In this document: one piece after another, positions 16,230 to 25,598 of the stretch
Numbering within the stretch: position 1 is the stretch's first letter
Layout: each line of letters starts with the position of its first letter
Assembly: GCA_017640785.1 (NCBI GenBank)
Contig: JAEPPZ010000001.1
Location: 186,001 to 250,000, forward strand
Reading direction: 5' to 3'
DNA: 64,000 nt
Origin: Balneola sp.
Lineage (GTDB): Bacteria > Bacteroidota > Rhodothermia > Balneolales > Balneolaceae
Program-made: the position numbers and the translations under genes
Notes under the pieces: model-generated
Databases searched by the model: none
What the model was told of the DNA's origin: nothing
What the model saw: only the letters and a program-made list of their open reading frames with translations

Positions 16230-17414
16230 TTATATAGCCTGAGCTTTTCCTGCCTTTAAACCGGTATAAAGCTTAAAAAATAAGATCATAAATAAGATAT
16301 AAAGCGCTGTATCCCAGTTTCCGGTTATATCAAAAACAGCCCCGATCAATATTGGACCCGTTGCTGCTAACAAGTATCCGATAGACTGTGACATTCCGGA
16401 AAGCTCTGTTGCCGTTTCCGAATCCGAAGATCTTAATACGATAAATAACAAAGCCAGCCCAAAACTTCCGCCTAATGAAAACCCAATTCCGGAAACCCAT
16501 AAAAATACAGTAGCATTAGTCCCCAACCATAAACCTATTAAACTAATGGCTTCCACAAGAATTAAAGCTGATATATAATTTCTCTGATCATCCCTTTTTG
16601 CGGCAATTACCGGAACAAGCACAGAACCAAGCACACCGGTAACTTGTGACAGCGATAAATACCAACCCGCTTCGGAACTGCTGAAACCTTTCGAGATCAA
16701 GATATCAGGCAGCCATGCAAGTATTACGTAAAAAGCTATCGACTGCAATCCCAGAAACAGAGCCACATTCCATGCCAATGAATTTGATCCCAAATCCTTC
16801 ATAGCCTTTTTAAAACTTCTTTTTGAATTGGTTGGAACGCTGAATTTATTTTGACTTATCCAGACCAGAAATGCCACAAACGAAAAAAATCCCCAAACTC
16901 CCAGCGAGGTTTTCCAGGAACCGGGAAAAGATTCAGCTATTGGCACACTAAGACCGGCTGCCAGAGCAGCTCCTACTCCCATCATACCGGAATACAAGCT
17001 CGTCATAAATCCGGATCTCTTATCGAAATCCCGTTTTACAAGTGCTGGTAAAAGTACGTTTCCAAAAGCAATCGCAATTCCCAAAAGTATAGTCCCCAGA
17101 AACAATAATGGAATATATCCAAAAGCTCTGAGTGTAATACCTAATGTCAACAAGAGCAAAGCTCCTGATAGTGTCTTTTCAATCCCAAATCGTCTGGTAA
17201 AAAGTGGCGTTAAAGTAGACAAAACTCCAAATGCAACCAGAGGAAGTGTTGTCAACAAACCCAACATCGAATTAGAAAGACCTGTTGACTCACGTATCAT
17301 TGCAATCAACGGTCCTACCCCTGATAAAGCCGGCCTCAGATTGAAACCGATAAGTATAATTCCTGTGATTAATAAAACCTGATCTCTTCGGGGGCGATCT
17401 GAATAGGACGTCAA
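16230..17414 (-). CDS. MFS transporter, CynX/NimT (cyanate permease-like) family
   Basis: 394 residues, almost entirely hydrophobic, consistent with 12 transmembrane helices and the loop motif TRRFGIEKT between helices 2 and 3. The N-terminal helix GIILIGFNLRPALSGVGPLI is the hallmark of the CynX/NimT branch of the major facilitator superfamily, which includes carriers for cyanate and 2-nitroimidazole; the true substrate here is unknown. The frame opens with TTG at 17414 and no ATG exists before the first helix, so TTG is taken as start. No cynase or other substrate-linked gene is adjacent. Confidence 0.88.
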   Translation of the reverse strand: MTSYSDRPRRDQVLLITGIILIGFNLRPALSGVGPLIAMIRESTGLSNSMLGLLTTLPLVAFGVLSTLTPLFTRRFGIEKTLSGALLLLTLGITLRAFGYIPLLFLGTILLGIAIAFGNVLLPALVKRDFDKRSGFMTSLYSGMMGVGAALAAGLSVPIAESFPGSWKTSLGVWGFFSFVAFLVWISQNKFSVPTNSKRSFKKAMKDLGSNSLAWNVALFLGLQSIAFYVILAWLPDILISKGFSSSEAGWYLSLSQVTGVLGSVLVPVIAAKRDDQRNYISALILVEAISLIGLWLGTNATVFLWVSGIGFSLGGSFGLALLFIVLRSSDSETATELSGMSQSIGYLLAATGPILIGAVFDITGNWDTALYILFMILFFKLYTGLKAGKAQAI

Positions 17415-17643
17415 TTCAATCTTATATCTGATGAAAATTCATCTGCATAAAGTACGGCAAACTGAGTTGCGATGTGTGGATATTAGCGTGATTGTTATAC
17501 ACTACATTTCTCAAGGATAAACCTGTAATCAATTCCGGGAATGCTACTCATAGCTTTTATTGATAGCTGTTTTAGAACGACTGATAATCCTCACCTGTTT
17601 AATTATTGAAACACAAATAACTTCAATACTAAGGAAACAGTTA

Positions 17644-18588
17644 ATGAAAGCAGCTTATTATAACAAGTTCGGAGAATTAGATAACATTGAAACAGGAGAA
17701 CTGGATAAACCTGAACCGGGCGAAGGAGAAGTTTTAGTTCGCATTAAGGCAGCCGGTGTAAATCCTGTTGATGCTTTTGCAACTCAGGGAATGCTGAAAG
17801 ATGCTATTCCTTCTGAATTTCCCACAATTCCGGGATGGGACGTAGCAGGCGTTGTTGAAAAAAGAGGCCATTCAGCTAGAAGATTTAATGAAGGCGATGA
17901 AGTGTATGCTTATGCACGCCGACCTGTTATCCAACACGGAACTTTCGCAGAGTATATCTCTCTTCCGGAAAGTTATCTAGCTAAACGACCTCAAAAAGTT
18001 TCCATGGAAGAAGCCGGGGGAATTCCTTTGGTTGGACTTACTGCATACCAAGCTCTTTTTGATGCAGCACAAATGGAAGAAGGACAAACATTATTGATTC
18101 TGGGAGCTTCAGGTGGTGTTGGCACATTGGCTATTCAATTAGCTAAGGCTCATGGCATTAAAGTTATTGGTGTGGCCAGTGAGAAGAACCACAATTATAT
18201 GAAAGAACTCGGAGCGGATGCTACTGTTGATTATAAAGACAATCATGTTGGAGAAATGGTAGCAGCTATTGAACCCGATGGCGTTGATGTGATCTTCCAT
18301 TGTTCTCGTGGAGATGCACTTGATCAGGTTATGGAAACCGGAGTACTGAAAGACAACGGACATCTAATCTCCATCACCAACAGCAATCCGGACATCAGTG
18401 ATGATATTAATTTCCAATATGTGTTTGTAGAACCCAACTCTACACAATTACAACATATTCAGGAATTAATCGATGACGGAAAGATCAAAGTTCACGTTTC
18501 AAAAACGTACGATTTAGAAGAAGCTGAACAAGCTCTTAAGGATGTTCAATCCTTGCATACGCGTGGTAAACTAATTATCGCGCCATAG
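17644..18588 (+). CDS. NADPH:quinone reductase-like zinc-independent MDR oxidoreductase
   Basis: 314 residues from ATG 17644, which follows AAGGAAACAG, a good ribosome-binding site; the longer open frame from 17560 adds 28 hydrophobic residues with no family counterpart. Medium-chain dehydrogenase/reductase fold: GroES-like N-terminal half (EPGEGEVLVRIKAAGVNPVD) and Rossmann half with ILGASGGVGTLAIQLAKA and ELGADATVDY. The structural-zinc cysteines are missing, which fits the quinone-oxidoreductase branch. It should reduce quinones or activated alkenes with NADPH in the cytoplasm. Monocistronic. Confidence 0.9.
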   Translation: MKAAYYNKFGELDNIETGELDKPEPGEGEVLVRIKAAGVNPVDAFATQGMLKDAIPSEFPTIPGWDVAGVVEKRGHSARRFNEGDEVYAYARRPVIQHGTFAEYISLPESYLAKRPQKVSMEEAGGIPLVGLTAYQALFDAAQMEEGQTLLILGASGGVGTLAIQLAKAHGIKVIGVASEKNHNYMKELGADATVDYKDNHVGEMVAAIEPDGVDVIFHCSRGDALDQVMETGVLKDNGHLISITNSNPDISDDINFQYVFVEPNSTQLQHIQELIDDGKIKVHVSKTYDLEEAEQALKDVQSLHTRGKLIIAP

Positions 18589-18767
18589 ATATTCAGATAG
18601 CTTTAGATGGGGAGATCAAAATTCTGGTTACGTAGCTCCGGTTGCGTAACCATCTCTCTTCGACTTTGCTATCTATTCTACACATCTGGTTATTGGAAAT
18701 ACACCACGAATACTTCAAATTCGAAATGGTGTAATCACTATCTTTTGATGAATCAAAAATAGTAAGT

Positions 18768-19769
18768 ATGGATCCAGTAACGCATGGATTAGTGGGAGCG
18801 ACTAGTGCTCAATTGTTTTCAGATAAAGACACGTTTAGAACGGCTTCTTTTATTGGCTTTATTGCAGCCTTAGCTCCTGATCTGGATGTATTCTTAGGTT
18901 CGGAATCAAATCCCCTGCTTACACTTGAGCTACATCGCCATTTTACCCATTCTTTTATTTTTATTCCGTTTGGAGCACTAATTGTCTCTTTGATTCTCTG
19001 GCTCTTTGTTAAAAAGAGAATCAGCTTCAAACACACTTACTTTTTTAGTCTGATGGGTTACTCAACGGCTGGTTTAATGGATTATATCACCAGTTATGGG
19101 GTGTATTTATTTTGGCCGTTTTTGGATGAGCGCTACGCTTTAAATATCGTCTCTGTATTTGATCCTCTGCTTAGTATCGGTCTGCTGATCACAGCATCCA
19201 TCGCCTTATACAAAAAGAAGAAGGTATATAGTTACGGTCTTGCAGGATGGCTGTTCTTGTATCTTTGCTTTGCTGGGATTCAAAAATCCAGAGTTGAAAA
19301 TATTGCTACTGATGTACTGCTTGCTGAAAATGATTCCAATACTGAACTTATCATTAAACCCACTATTGGAAACCAAATTCTATGGAGCGTTCGCTTTGTG
19401 GAGGACGGAGAAATATGTAGCTCGGGTATTCGGGCGGGGCTTTTTTCAACTCCACTTGTTTATGAAGGTGAATGTGCAGTCTTAGTTGATTGGGACTCAA
19501 CATATAACCCATTTAATGGTACCGTGATGTATAAAGATATAGAACGGTTTTCCGAGTTATCGGACGGTTTATTAATTCTACATCCAAATCACCCAAATGT
19601 ACTTGGTGATGCCCGGTATTCTATGCTTCCAACTACCACTTCTCCATTATGGGGCATTACCATTGATACTACAAAAACAGATCAACATGTTACATTTAAT
19701 TCCTATCGTAATGCAAGTCCGGAGATCAGAACGAAGTTTTTAGATATGATCTTGGGTCGGGTGGATTAG
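18768..19769 (+). CDS. YdjM/DUF457-like metal-dependent membrane hydrolase
   Basis: 333 residues. The N-terminus MDPVTHGLVGATSAQL, then APDLDVFLG and LELHRHFTHSFIF, carries the His and Asp residues typical of the YdjM (LexA-regulated) family of inner-membrane proteins, classed as putative metal-dependent hydrolases. Four to five transmembrane helices lie in residues 25-170. The remaining 160 residues form a soluble domain of unknown role (WGITIDTTKTDQHVTFNSYR near the end). In E. coli the relative is SOS-induced; no LexA box was recognised upstream here. Confidence 0.85.
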   Translation: MDPVTHGLVGATSAQLFSDKDTFRTASFIGFIAALAPDLDVFLGSESNPLLTLELHRHFTHSFIFIPFGALIVSLILWLFVKKRISFKHTYFFSLMGYSTAGLMDYITSYGVYLFWPFLDERYALNIVSVFDPLLSIGLLITASIALYKKKKVYSYGLAGWLFLYLCFAGIQKSRVENIATDVLLAENDSNTELIIKPTIGNQILWSVRFVEDGEICSSGIRAGLFSTPLVYEGECAVLVDWDSTYNPFNGTVMYKDIERFSELSDGLLILHPNHPNVLGDARYSMLPTTTSPLWGITIDTTKTDQHVTFNSYRNASPEIRTKFLDMILGRVD

Positions 19770-19823
19770 CTGCTCAAGTTCAGATTTATTATTCGATAAC
19801 AGTTTTGATATAAAAATATACCC

Positions 19824-19858
19824 GTCATCCCGATCCGCCAGCTGGCGGACGGGATGAC
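19824..19858. repeat. Palindrome, copy 2 of the CATCCCG/CGGGATG family
   Basis: It is the same element as 15411-15446 with one inserted A in the left arm (CATCCCGATCCGCCAG). The flanking CCTATAA, then ATTTTACT, is also shared. It sits between two converging genes. Confidence 0.8.
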
Positions 19859-19914
19859 CCTATAAATTTTACTGTGTTTCCCTCCCTAGTTCAAGCGCCT
19901 CGCTGGGACTAGCC

Positions 19915-20178
19915 TTACCCTTCCTCAGCATTGTTGAATCTGATCAAAGCTTCTTTCTTCTTCTTAGAAAACTGTTTGATCTCATACTCCCTTTTGCAAG
20001 CCAATGATCGGCTGTCACAATGTTCAACATAAACCATTTCTTTAGGCGTATTCGCTTTTAAATATTTCGCACCCTCCCCTCGATTGTGCTGATTCCAGCG
20101 ACGTATCACATTATTTGTTGAACCGGTATATAAGCTGTTATCGTAGCAGCGAATTATATATACGAACCAGTTTTTCAT
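19915..20178 (-). CDS. GIY-YIG nuclease family protein (UPF0213-like)
   Basis: 87 residues containing the complete small GIY-YIG domain: WFVYIIRCYDNSLYTGSTNN, then RRWNQHNRGEGAKYL, and YEIKQFSKKKKEALI with the conserved Glu. Single-domain GIY-YIG proteins of this size (YhbQ/UPF0213 type) are common; in E. coli YhbQ acts on DNA structures. It is not a homing endonuclease, as there is no intron or intein nearby. Its transcript would run into the palindrome at 19824-19858. Confidence 0.88.
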   Translation of the reverse strand: MKNWFVYIIRCYDNSLYTGSTNNVIRRWNQHNRGEGAKYLKANTPKEMVYVEHCDSRSLACKREYEIKQFSKKKKEALIRFNNAEEG

Positions 20179-20240
20179 TGATGATCAGTTTTTACCTTGA
20201 CGAAGCATCAGTTTCGAGATTATAGTTCTGCTTTTTCATA

Positions 20241-20909
20241 TTAAAAAGCTGAATAAGCAGCAGTAAAGTAGCATAGAAATAACACCACTGATGCAGGTAT
20301 CATCACCATTCTTTCTTTTTTACTTACTGATGCAAGATTCCCAAGAATGCTAAACATAAACATCAACGCAAATCCTGCAACGATGTATCCACTTAATCCT
20401 TCAGGAATAAAACTGATGTAATTTAAACTTAGTAATGAAAGTATACCAATAAGAAGAATAATGGCAGAAACAGCAGATGCCTTTCGAAGTGAGTCCGGAA
20501 GTTCTTTGTTAAAACCACCCCATGCATACTCACCAAGGGGTCTTCCACTTGCCAACGCAATCTGAAAGATCATCAGTAAAAAGGTGCATATACTACCTAT
20601 TAGTATTGTTAATATCTTAAGATCGATGCGTTCTGAAAAGCGTACAGTTGCCACTTCTGTCGTATTCTGCAAATCTACACTGCAGCTAATAGAATAAAGA
20701 TTTTTTATTGAATGAAACCGAAGTTTCCGCCCTTCTAATTTATACTCCAGATGTTCTCCTGTTTCCAATAAACCGTTGACTTTTTCTATGGATTGCCCCG
20801 GCTGAATCATCCCGCATAATATTTCGATTTCTTTCTCCGCCTCAATCCAAAATATACTACTTGCAATCCCTACTAATACTACGAGTAAAGTGACTATATT
20901 TGTTTTCAT
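20241..20909 (-). CDS. Integral membrane protein, unknown
   Basis: 222 residues from ATG 20909 (MKTNIVTLLVVLVG); an earlier in-frame ATG at 20960 adds 17 polar residues before the first helix and is less likely. A TM helix near residues 5-22 is followed by a periplasmic domain of about 80 residues (GMIQPGQSIEKVNGLLETG), then four more helices. Between helices 2 and 3 is ALASGRPLGEYAWGGFNKEL, a motif I recall from uncharacterised small membrane proteins across bacteria. There is a terminator upstream of it, so it probably has its own promoter. Confidence 0.7.
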   Translation of the reverse strand: MKTNIVTLLVVLVGIASSIFWIEAEKEIEILCGMIQPGQSIEKVNGLLETGEHLEYKLEGRKLRFHSIKNLYSISCSVDLQNTTEVATVRFSERIDLKILTILIGSICTFLLMIFQIALASGRPLGEYAWGGFNKELPDSLRKASAVSAIILLIGILSLLSLNYISFIPEGLSGYIVAGFALMFMFSILGNLASVSKKERMVMIPASVVLFLCYFTAAYSAF

Positions 20910-20992
20910 ATTAGCTTTAGTTTCAAAAAAGTAATTGAAGAGCGCGGATAAACTAGGCATTTTATTGATTCAATCAATGACTTTAGGTAAAT

Positions 20993-21031
20993 AAAAAGGT
21001 TCCATTCATAATTGAACGGAACCTTTTTTTT
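20993..21031 (-). terminator. Bidirectional intrinsic terminator
   Basis: AAAAAGGTTCC and GGAACCTTTTTTTT flank a 14-base loop, with T-runs on both strands. It ends the transcript of the lipoprotein gene at 21054-21467. Confidence 0.85.
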
Positions 21032-21053
21032 CATAGCACTATATCTACTTAGT

Positions 21054-21467
21054 TTATTCAAACTCGATGATATCAGCGGTAATAGAAACCGATGCTTTTG
21101 TAAAAACCATAAAGTTCGTCGTGTTGGAGTCATATTGAATGTTAATAAGCGCTAGTGTTCTCCCTTCTATCGATTCCCCTTTTTTCTCGAAGTTATCCCA
21201 AAGCGTTTCACGAGCTTCTTTATATAACATTTTTTTTCCTTCAAGAGGAATTATGCCTACAGAATTAGTGGCAACGCCCCATGAATAACTGGCTCCAAAT
21301 AAATACGATATTTCTGAGGTGCCCGTCACATTTTTAGCCACAATAGTATAGTTCCCTTCTTTTAGCTGAACCTCGGTACTATTAGACGCCATAAACATGC
21401 CTGCGTTTCCACAGCCGGTAAGCAGAAATGCCACGGTCATAAGAATGATAAATGTATAAGATTTCAT
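21054..21467 (-). CDS. Small lipoprotein, DUF6567-like
   Basis: 137 residues; lipoprotein signal VAFLLTGC. The mature part NSTEVQLKEGNYTIVAKNVTGTSEISYLFG and the later LYKEARETLWDNFEKKG and RTLALINIQYDSN follow the TRL-like/DUF6567 pattern of small Bacteroidota lipoproteins, in which a beta-strand, a Gly-rich segment and an amphipathic helix precede a final strand. Function unknown. It starts ten bases after the stop of the NmrA-like gene, so the two form an operon closed by the terminator at 20993-21031. Confidence 0.65.
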   Translation of the reverse strand: MKSYTFIILMTVAFLLTGCGNAGMFMASNSTEVQLKEGNYTIVAKNVTGTSEISYLFGASYSWGVATNSVGIIPLEGKKMLYKEARETLWDNFEKKGESIEGRTLALINIQYDSNTTNFMVFTKASVSITADIIEFE

Positions 21468-21477
21468 ATTGATAAGA

Positions 21478-22353
21478 TTATTTTTGGTTGGATTGTTGTT
21501 TTATTTGTTGTACTTCTTGATTAAAAAAATCCTGTAAGCGATGAGTGCCGTAGCGGGTTGCAATGCTTTCGCGCGCCAAAAGTGTGAGGAAGAACTCAGG
21601 TGGTCCAAATCTTTGCCCGGGAAGAAAAATCTTTGCTGTAGTTAGTATTAATGACCTGATCCATTCCGGAAGGTGAACAATATCAGCCGGTTTATTCCAC
21701 GCGCATAAAGCCATTTCTGCTATCTCATTTTGGGTGAGGATATCTGGTCCGCCTACCGATATCTCTTTATCTTTCTGAGCTATTGCTCGTACACATACTT
21801 CCGCAAGGTCAGCACCATGGATAGGGTTTAGCTTTAACTCTCCATTCCCAAATAACACAACACTTCTTTTTTCGGACATAAGGAGGACTTCCCGTAGATC
21901 TGAAAAAAATCCATTGGGTCGAATGACTGTATATTCTAATCCCGAAGCTTTGAGGGCATCCACAAATCGTTCTTTAGCTTCGGTGATCTTAGGATGACGT
22001 AGCTTGTCTCCGTCTATGACAGACACATATATAAATTTGCTAACCCCGGCTCGTTCTGCTTCTTTCAGTAGGTTTAAATTCGCATGGTAATCGACATCCA
22101 TATAACTGAGCTCATCTTTTGGACTGGTGATACCAACAGTTGATATCACAGTCTCGACATCTTTACAAGCACCACTCAGTGTTTCTGGCCGGGTTACTTC
22201 GGCTTGCACTATCTTGATATTTCGGTTTTTCAAACTTTCCAACTTTTCCGGACTATTTACCAGAGCTACAGCCGGTATCTTCCATTTATGCAGTTCTTCG
22301 AGTATATATTTGCCGAGATAGCCACTGGCTCCGGCAACTAAGATTTTTGTCAT
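21478..22353 (-). CDS. NmrA-like / atypical SDR NAD(P)-binding oxidoreductase
   Basis: 291 residues from ATG 22353 (MTKILVAGASGYLGKYI), preceded by GGAATGCTCC. The open frame reaches 22383 but the extra ten residues fall before the Rossmann strand and are unlikely. GASGYLG binds the dinucleotide; VETVISTVGITSPKDE, SKFIYVSVIDGDKLRHP and YTVIRPNGFFSDL match the atypical SDR/NmrA group, in which the Tyr-Lys pair is altered. PNGFFSD and NPIHGADLAEVCVRA resemble ubiquinone-biosynthesis (UbiA-linked) or NDUFA9-like members. Substrate unknown. First gene of a two-gene operon. Confidence 0.82.
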   Translation of the reverse strand: MTKILVAGASGYLGKYILEELHKWKIPAVALVNSPEKLESLKNRNIKIVQAEVTRPETLSGACKDVETVISTVGITSPKDELSYMDVDYHANLNLLKEAERAGVSKFIYVSVIDGDKLRHPKITEAKERFVDALKASGLEYTVIRPNGFFSDLREVLLMSEKRSVVLFGNGELKLNPIHGADLAEVCVRAIAQKDKEISVGGPDILTQNEIAEMALCAWNKPADIVHLPEWIRSLILTTAKIFLPGQRFGPPEFFLTLLARESIATRYGTHRLQDFFNQEVQQIKQQSNQK

Positions 22354-22559
22354 GGAGCATTCCTTTTTTGATTCCACAGCCAAGATCAGCAGGAAGCATA
22401 TAATAATCGTGCGGAATGATATTTTCGGCGCTTTTTATGAAATCTCGGACTTTTTAGAAAAGAGAAAGGGCTGGTATCAACAGAATGAGAAGAGCAAGGA
22501 ATTGTAAATGAAGATCCTGTTGCAATTTAATACTCAGTAGTGGCCTAGAATCAAGTCTC

Positions 22560-24365
22560 CTACTTATGCTTCTTCAACCACTTGCGTGGGGTAATACCTG
22601 TTTTCTTTTTGAAGTAATCATTGAAAGTGGATTTAGAATTAAAGCCACTTTCAAAAGCTAAACCAAGTAAGGTGAAATTCTTATTAGCGGGATCCACTGC
22701 CTTCTGCTTAAAACACTCCAGCCGGAAATTATTAACATAATCGTTGAAGCTTACCCCAACCTGATCGTTCAGCATCCATGATAGTTTATTTGGGTGAAGT
22801 CCGACTTCAGCAGCCAAGGTCCTCAAAGTTAATTCCGTGTCAAGATAGCGCGCGTCTTCAACCATTAACTGATCGAGTTTTTTTTGAGCCATTTCGATCT
22901 CGTCAGGCTGCATCAATAATCTGGAATCAACCTCATTTTTTCTATGGGCACTTCCGTTACTCAGCTCCTGCCTTGATCGTTTGTTGGGTAATCGGGATGG
23001 TTCAAATGTCTTTTTGACCAACTCTTTAAAACCATCTGTTTCTCGAATTTTGTCAAGAAATGGGCGACTCAGGAAGTTTGCAAACTGACCTCTTTTATCT
23101 CCAACAGCTTCCTCAAGAAGTTTAAGCGCTTTATCCTTTGCTCCATACTGAGCATATAAAAAAGCGGGCCAAGGAGTCAGTGTAAAAACCTCCTCTTGTA
23201 CAAGCTGATCAATCTCTTCAAGTTTGATACCATGATCGACAGGTTGATGAGTCAATGTATACAGCATGCTACATGATTTCGGAGATTGAGCCAGTGCCGT
23301 ATCTCCTAAATAGGCCTCCAAAGCTTCTTTACGGTTTAACTTGATCAGGCTAAGTTGCTTCATAGTGATGGCATGCGTGAAATTCGGATCGATCCGGAGA
23401 GCGGCTTCTGTACTTACAAGGGCCGATTCATAATCTTCCTGCAAATAATGAATGTTTGCTTTGGTAAAATGATGGTTGGGCGAAAGTGGATCTAATTGAA
23501 GGATATGTCTGGTATGATCCATAGCTTCATCGAACCAACCAATAGCTGTATATAATTCAGCTAAGCCTTCCTCGGCTTCCGTATAAGATGGATTTAATGC
23601 CATCGACCTTAGATACAGATTTTCTGCTTCCCGGTAATTCCAATGCCCCCAAAATTCAAGCGTAGCTTTGCTATAGTATCCCAGAAATGACTGATCGTCG
23701 ACCTCAAATCCCCGATTAATATAATCCGCTGCCATATCAAGTGATGTAATATTCGGGGTCCAGGATCCAAACATTGAATGACAATAACCCGCTCCAAAAT
23801 ATGGCCAGGAAAAATCTGGATCCATCTCTATACATTGCTGATAAAACTTCATCGCATTTTCGATCCCTTCACTATCCCAGCGCAAGTGATTATATCGTGC
23901 CTTTAAATAGAGATTATATGCCTGAATATTCTGAGTGGGTACATCCACCAGGCGTTCACCGATCTCCAGATGACCAAAATTTTCCCTGATCTGTTCAGCG
24001 ATAGCTAAGCTGATCTCATCCTGAAGCTCAAAAATATCCTCGATTTCACGATCAAAACGCCCAGACCAAATTTGAAATCCATCGGTCGTTTGTATCAGCT
24101 GAGTTGAGATCCGTACTCTCTTCTTTGACTTACGTACGCTCCCCTCCAATACCGTAGATACACCCAACTGATTACCAATATGACGCACATCCATTTGCCG
24201 CCCTTTGAACGAGAACGAAGAAGTTCTCGCAGTCACCTTTAAACCCTGAATCCGGGTCAAAGCATTTATGATATCTTCGGTAATTCCATCACTGAAATAT
24301 TCATTTTCAGGATCTGAACTGAGGTTCAGAAACGGCAGAATAGCTATAGATTTATTATCGATCAA
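22560..24365 (-). CDS. One-component regulator: FlgO/TolB-N-like domain, TPR repeats, AraC-type HTH
   Basis: 601 residues. Residues 5-130 (SIAILPFLNLSSDPENEYFS, DIINALTRIQGLKVTARTS, LGVSTVLEGSVRKS) are the FlgO-like domain found in adenylate-cyclase- and TPR-linked regulators. Residues about 150-370 are TPR repeats (AEEGLAELYTAIGWFDEAMD; ANIHYLQEDYESALVSTEAA). The last 100 residues are an AraC/XylS helix-turn-helix pair (LAAEVGLHPNKLSWMLND, LGLAFESGFNSKSTFNDYFK). No ATG exists upstream of the conserved start; TTG at 24365 is the only normal start before an in-frame stop. It is divergent from an outer-membrane protein gene across 287 bases, a natural target. No signal-binding domain other than the TPRs is visible. 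Confidence 0.88.
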   Translation of the reverse strand: MIDNKSIAILPFLNLSSDPENEYFSDGITEDIINALTRIQGLKVTARTSSFSFKGRQMDVRHIGNQLGVSTVLEGSVRKSKKRVRISTQLIQTTDGFQIWSGRFDREIEDIFELQDEISLAIAEQIRENFGHLEIGERLVDVPTQNIQAYNLYLKARYNHLRWDSEGIENAMKFYQQCIEMDPDFSWPYFGAGYCHSMFGSWTPNITSLDMAADYINRGFEVDDQSFLGYYSKATLEFWGHWNYREAENLYLRSMALNPSYTEAEEGLAELYTAIGWFDEAMDHTRHILQLDPLSPNHHFTKANIHYLQEDYESALVSTEAALRIDPNFTHAITMKQLSLIKLNRKEALEAYLGDTALAQSPKSCSMLYTLTHQPVDHGIKLEEIDQLVQEEVFTLTPWPAFLYAQYGAKDKALKLLEEAVGDKRGQFANFLSRPFLDKIRETDGFKELVKKTFEPSRLPNKRSRQELSNGSAHRKNEVDSRLLMQPDEIEMAQKKLDQLMVEDARYLDTELTLRTLAAEVGLHPNKLSWMLNDQVGVSFNDYVNNFRLECFKQKAVDPANKNFTLLGLAFESGFNSKSTFNDYFKKKTGITPRKWLKKHK

Positions 24366-24512
24366 AAATAAAGTAGGTGTTTCAGTACTACCCGTTATTC
24401 ATTTATACAGAAAGAAGATATAAAATCATGGGAATAAAGGAACAGAAATAAAATAAAGCCTCCGGTCAGAACTTTTCTCCATAAGCACTTTAAAGTCCAA
24501 AATCTCACAAAT

Positions 24513-24538
24513 ACGTCCGCATTTTCATTTCAGGACGT
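24513..24538. promoter_or_regulatory. Inverted repeat in a divergent promoter region
   Basis: ACGTCC and GGACGT are separated by 14 bases, within the 287-base gap between the AraC-type regulator gene and the outer-membrane protein gene. An operator role is possible, but the element is short and only positional evidence supports it. Confidence 0.25.
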
Positions 24539-24652
24539 TTGACCTACAATTTCTTACGATCATTGATCTGTCGATTCGATAAAGCGGATTTTTAAGACTG
24601 AATCTATCGATAAACATCAAACCATTTATTTAATCATTAAACATTCAGGACA

Positions 24653-25300
24653 ATGAAAACTCTATTAACCATTCTTTTACTTTTTTGCACACATAGTGCT
24701 TTTTCACAAACTAACTCAGAACCGGATAAAGAAAATGAAGTAGCCTATAAGTGGCGGGTAAGTATGCCTTATATAGTTCCAGATGAGATTATCTATGGTT
24801 ATGACAAGCGTACAAGTATTCAAATGGTAGAATTGCATGTAAAACGTAACCTTGATGATAAGAGCATTATAGGAGTGAAGTTTGCCACCTGGCGATTATT
24901 TCAACCCATGGGAATCACCTGGTGGGATGGCGTAGTCGATAAAATTGAGTCCGGGACTGAATACTACGATGGATACTTAAGAGAAACAGGTATTGGTATC
25001 ACCTACCAACGTATGTTATGGAAAGGACTTTTTGCATCTATTGAAGTGCTGCCGCAAATTCAAACCTATACCGATCTAGACGGTGAAAAAATCAAAAATG
25101 GGTTCAAACTTTATAACTCCGTTCATTTGGGCTACCATTTCACAGTTGGGAAGAAAAAAAGATTTTTTATAGAACCTCAGGTTCATATCAACCAGTGGAT
25201 GTTTGATAACAACTCGCCTGCAGGATTTAAAGAGTTCGATGATAAATATGGAAACGTCTTTTGGTTTGAGCCAAATATTTATTTAGGGTGGAAATTTTAA
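24653..25300 (+). CDS. Secreted, probably outer-membrane beta-barrel protein
   Basis: 215 residues, ATG after AGGACA. The signal peptide KTLLTILLLFCTHSAFSQ is clear. The mature part alternates polar and aromatic residues in strands (VELHVKRNLDD, YLRETGIGITYQRMLWKG, LYNSVHLGYHFTVGKKKRFF) and ends IYLGWKF with a C-terminal Phe, the usual end of outer-membrane barrels recognised by BamA. No specific family is recognised. It lies opposite the AraC-type regulator and may be controlled by it. Confidence 0.65.
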   Translation: MKTLLTILLLFCTHSAFSQTNSEPDKENEVAYKWRVSMPYIVPDEIIYGYDKRTSIQMVELHVKRNLDDKSIIGVKFATWRLFQPMGITWWDGVVDKIESGTEYYDGYLRETGIGITYQRMLWKGLFASIEVLPQIQTYTDLDGEKIKNGFKLYNSVHLGYHFTVGKKKRFFIEPQVHINQWMFDNNSPAGFKEFDDKYGNVFWFEPNIYLGWKF

Positions 25301-25412
25301 AGTAAAGTTGCCTCGCTGCAATTGACAGAAGCCCATAAATACACAGATACTGGTCTTAATAAAGGAATGCAGTTTTAAAACCCATTATATAATCAAGATA
25401 AATTCAACAAAA

Positions 25413-25589
25413 ATGAAGAATAAGAAGCAAACTAATTATATAGCCGTAGGAATTGCAATTGGAACCGCAATTGGCGCAGCAATAGGTATTGCCATTGACA
25501 ATCTTGGATTATGGATAAGCCTTGGAACGGCCATTGGTGCAGCGATGGGTTACGCCCAAAAAAATAATTCTACTAAGAAAGACTCTTGA
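25413..25589 (+). CDS. Glycine-zipper small membrane protein (58 aa)
   Basis: ATG 25413 to TGA 25589. The product is MKNKKQTNYIAVGIAIGTAI followed by a second helix, LGLWISLGTAIGAAMGYA, and a Lys-rich tail. The regular G-x3-G and A-x3-G spacing defines a glycine zipper, and both segments are long enough to span the membrane as a hairpin. Short Bacteroidota proteins of this type are common and unstudied. The next gene starts ten bases after the stop, so it is probably co-transcribed with the hydrolase. Below usual length cut-offs. Confidence 0.78.
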   Translation: MKNKKQTNYIAVGIAIGTAIGAAIGIAIDNLGLWISLGTAIGAAMGYAQKNNSTKKDS

Positions 25590-25598
25590 TCTGATACT

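Noticed and set aside
18626-18651. GGTTACG...CGTAACC hairpin after the quinone reductase gene as terminator
   Set aside because: Seven-base stem with no T-run on either strand; may just be chance or a repeat fragment.
19915-20178. GIY-YIG gene as a homing endonuclease or mobile element
   Set aside because: Single-domain UPF0213 size, and no intron, intein or transposase near it.
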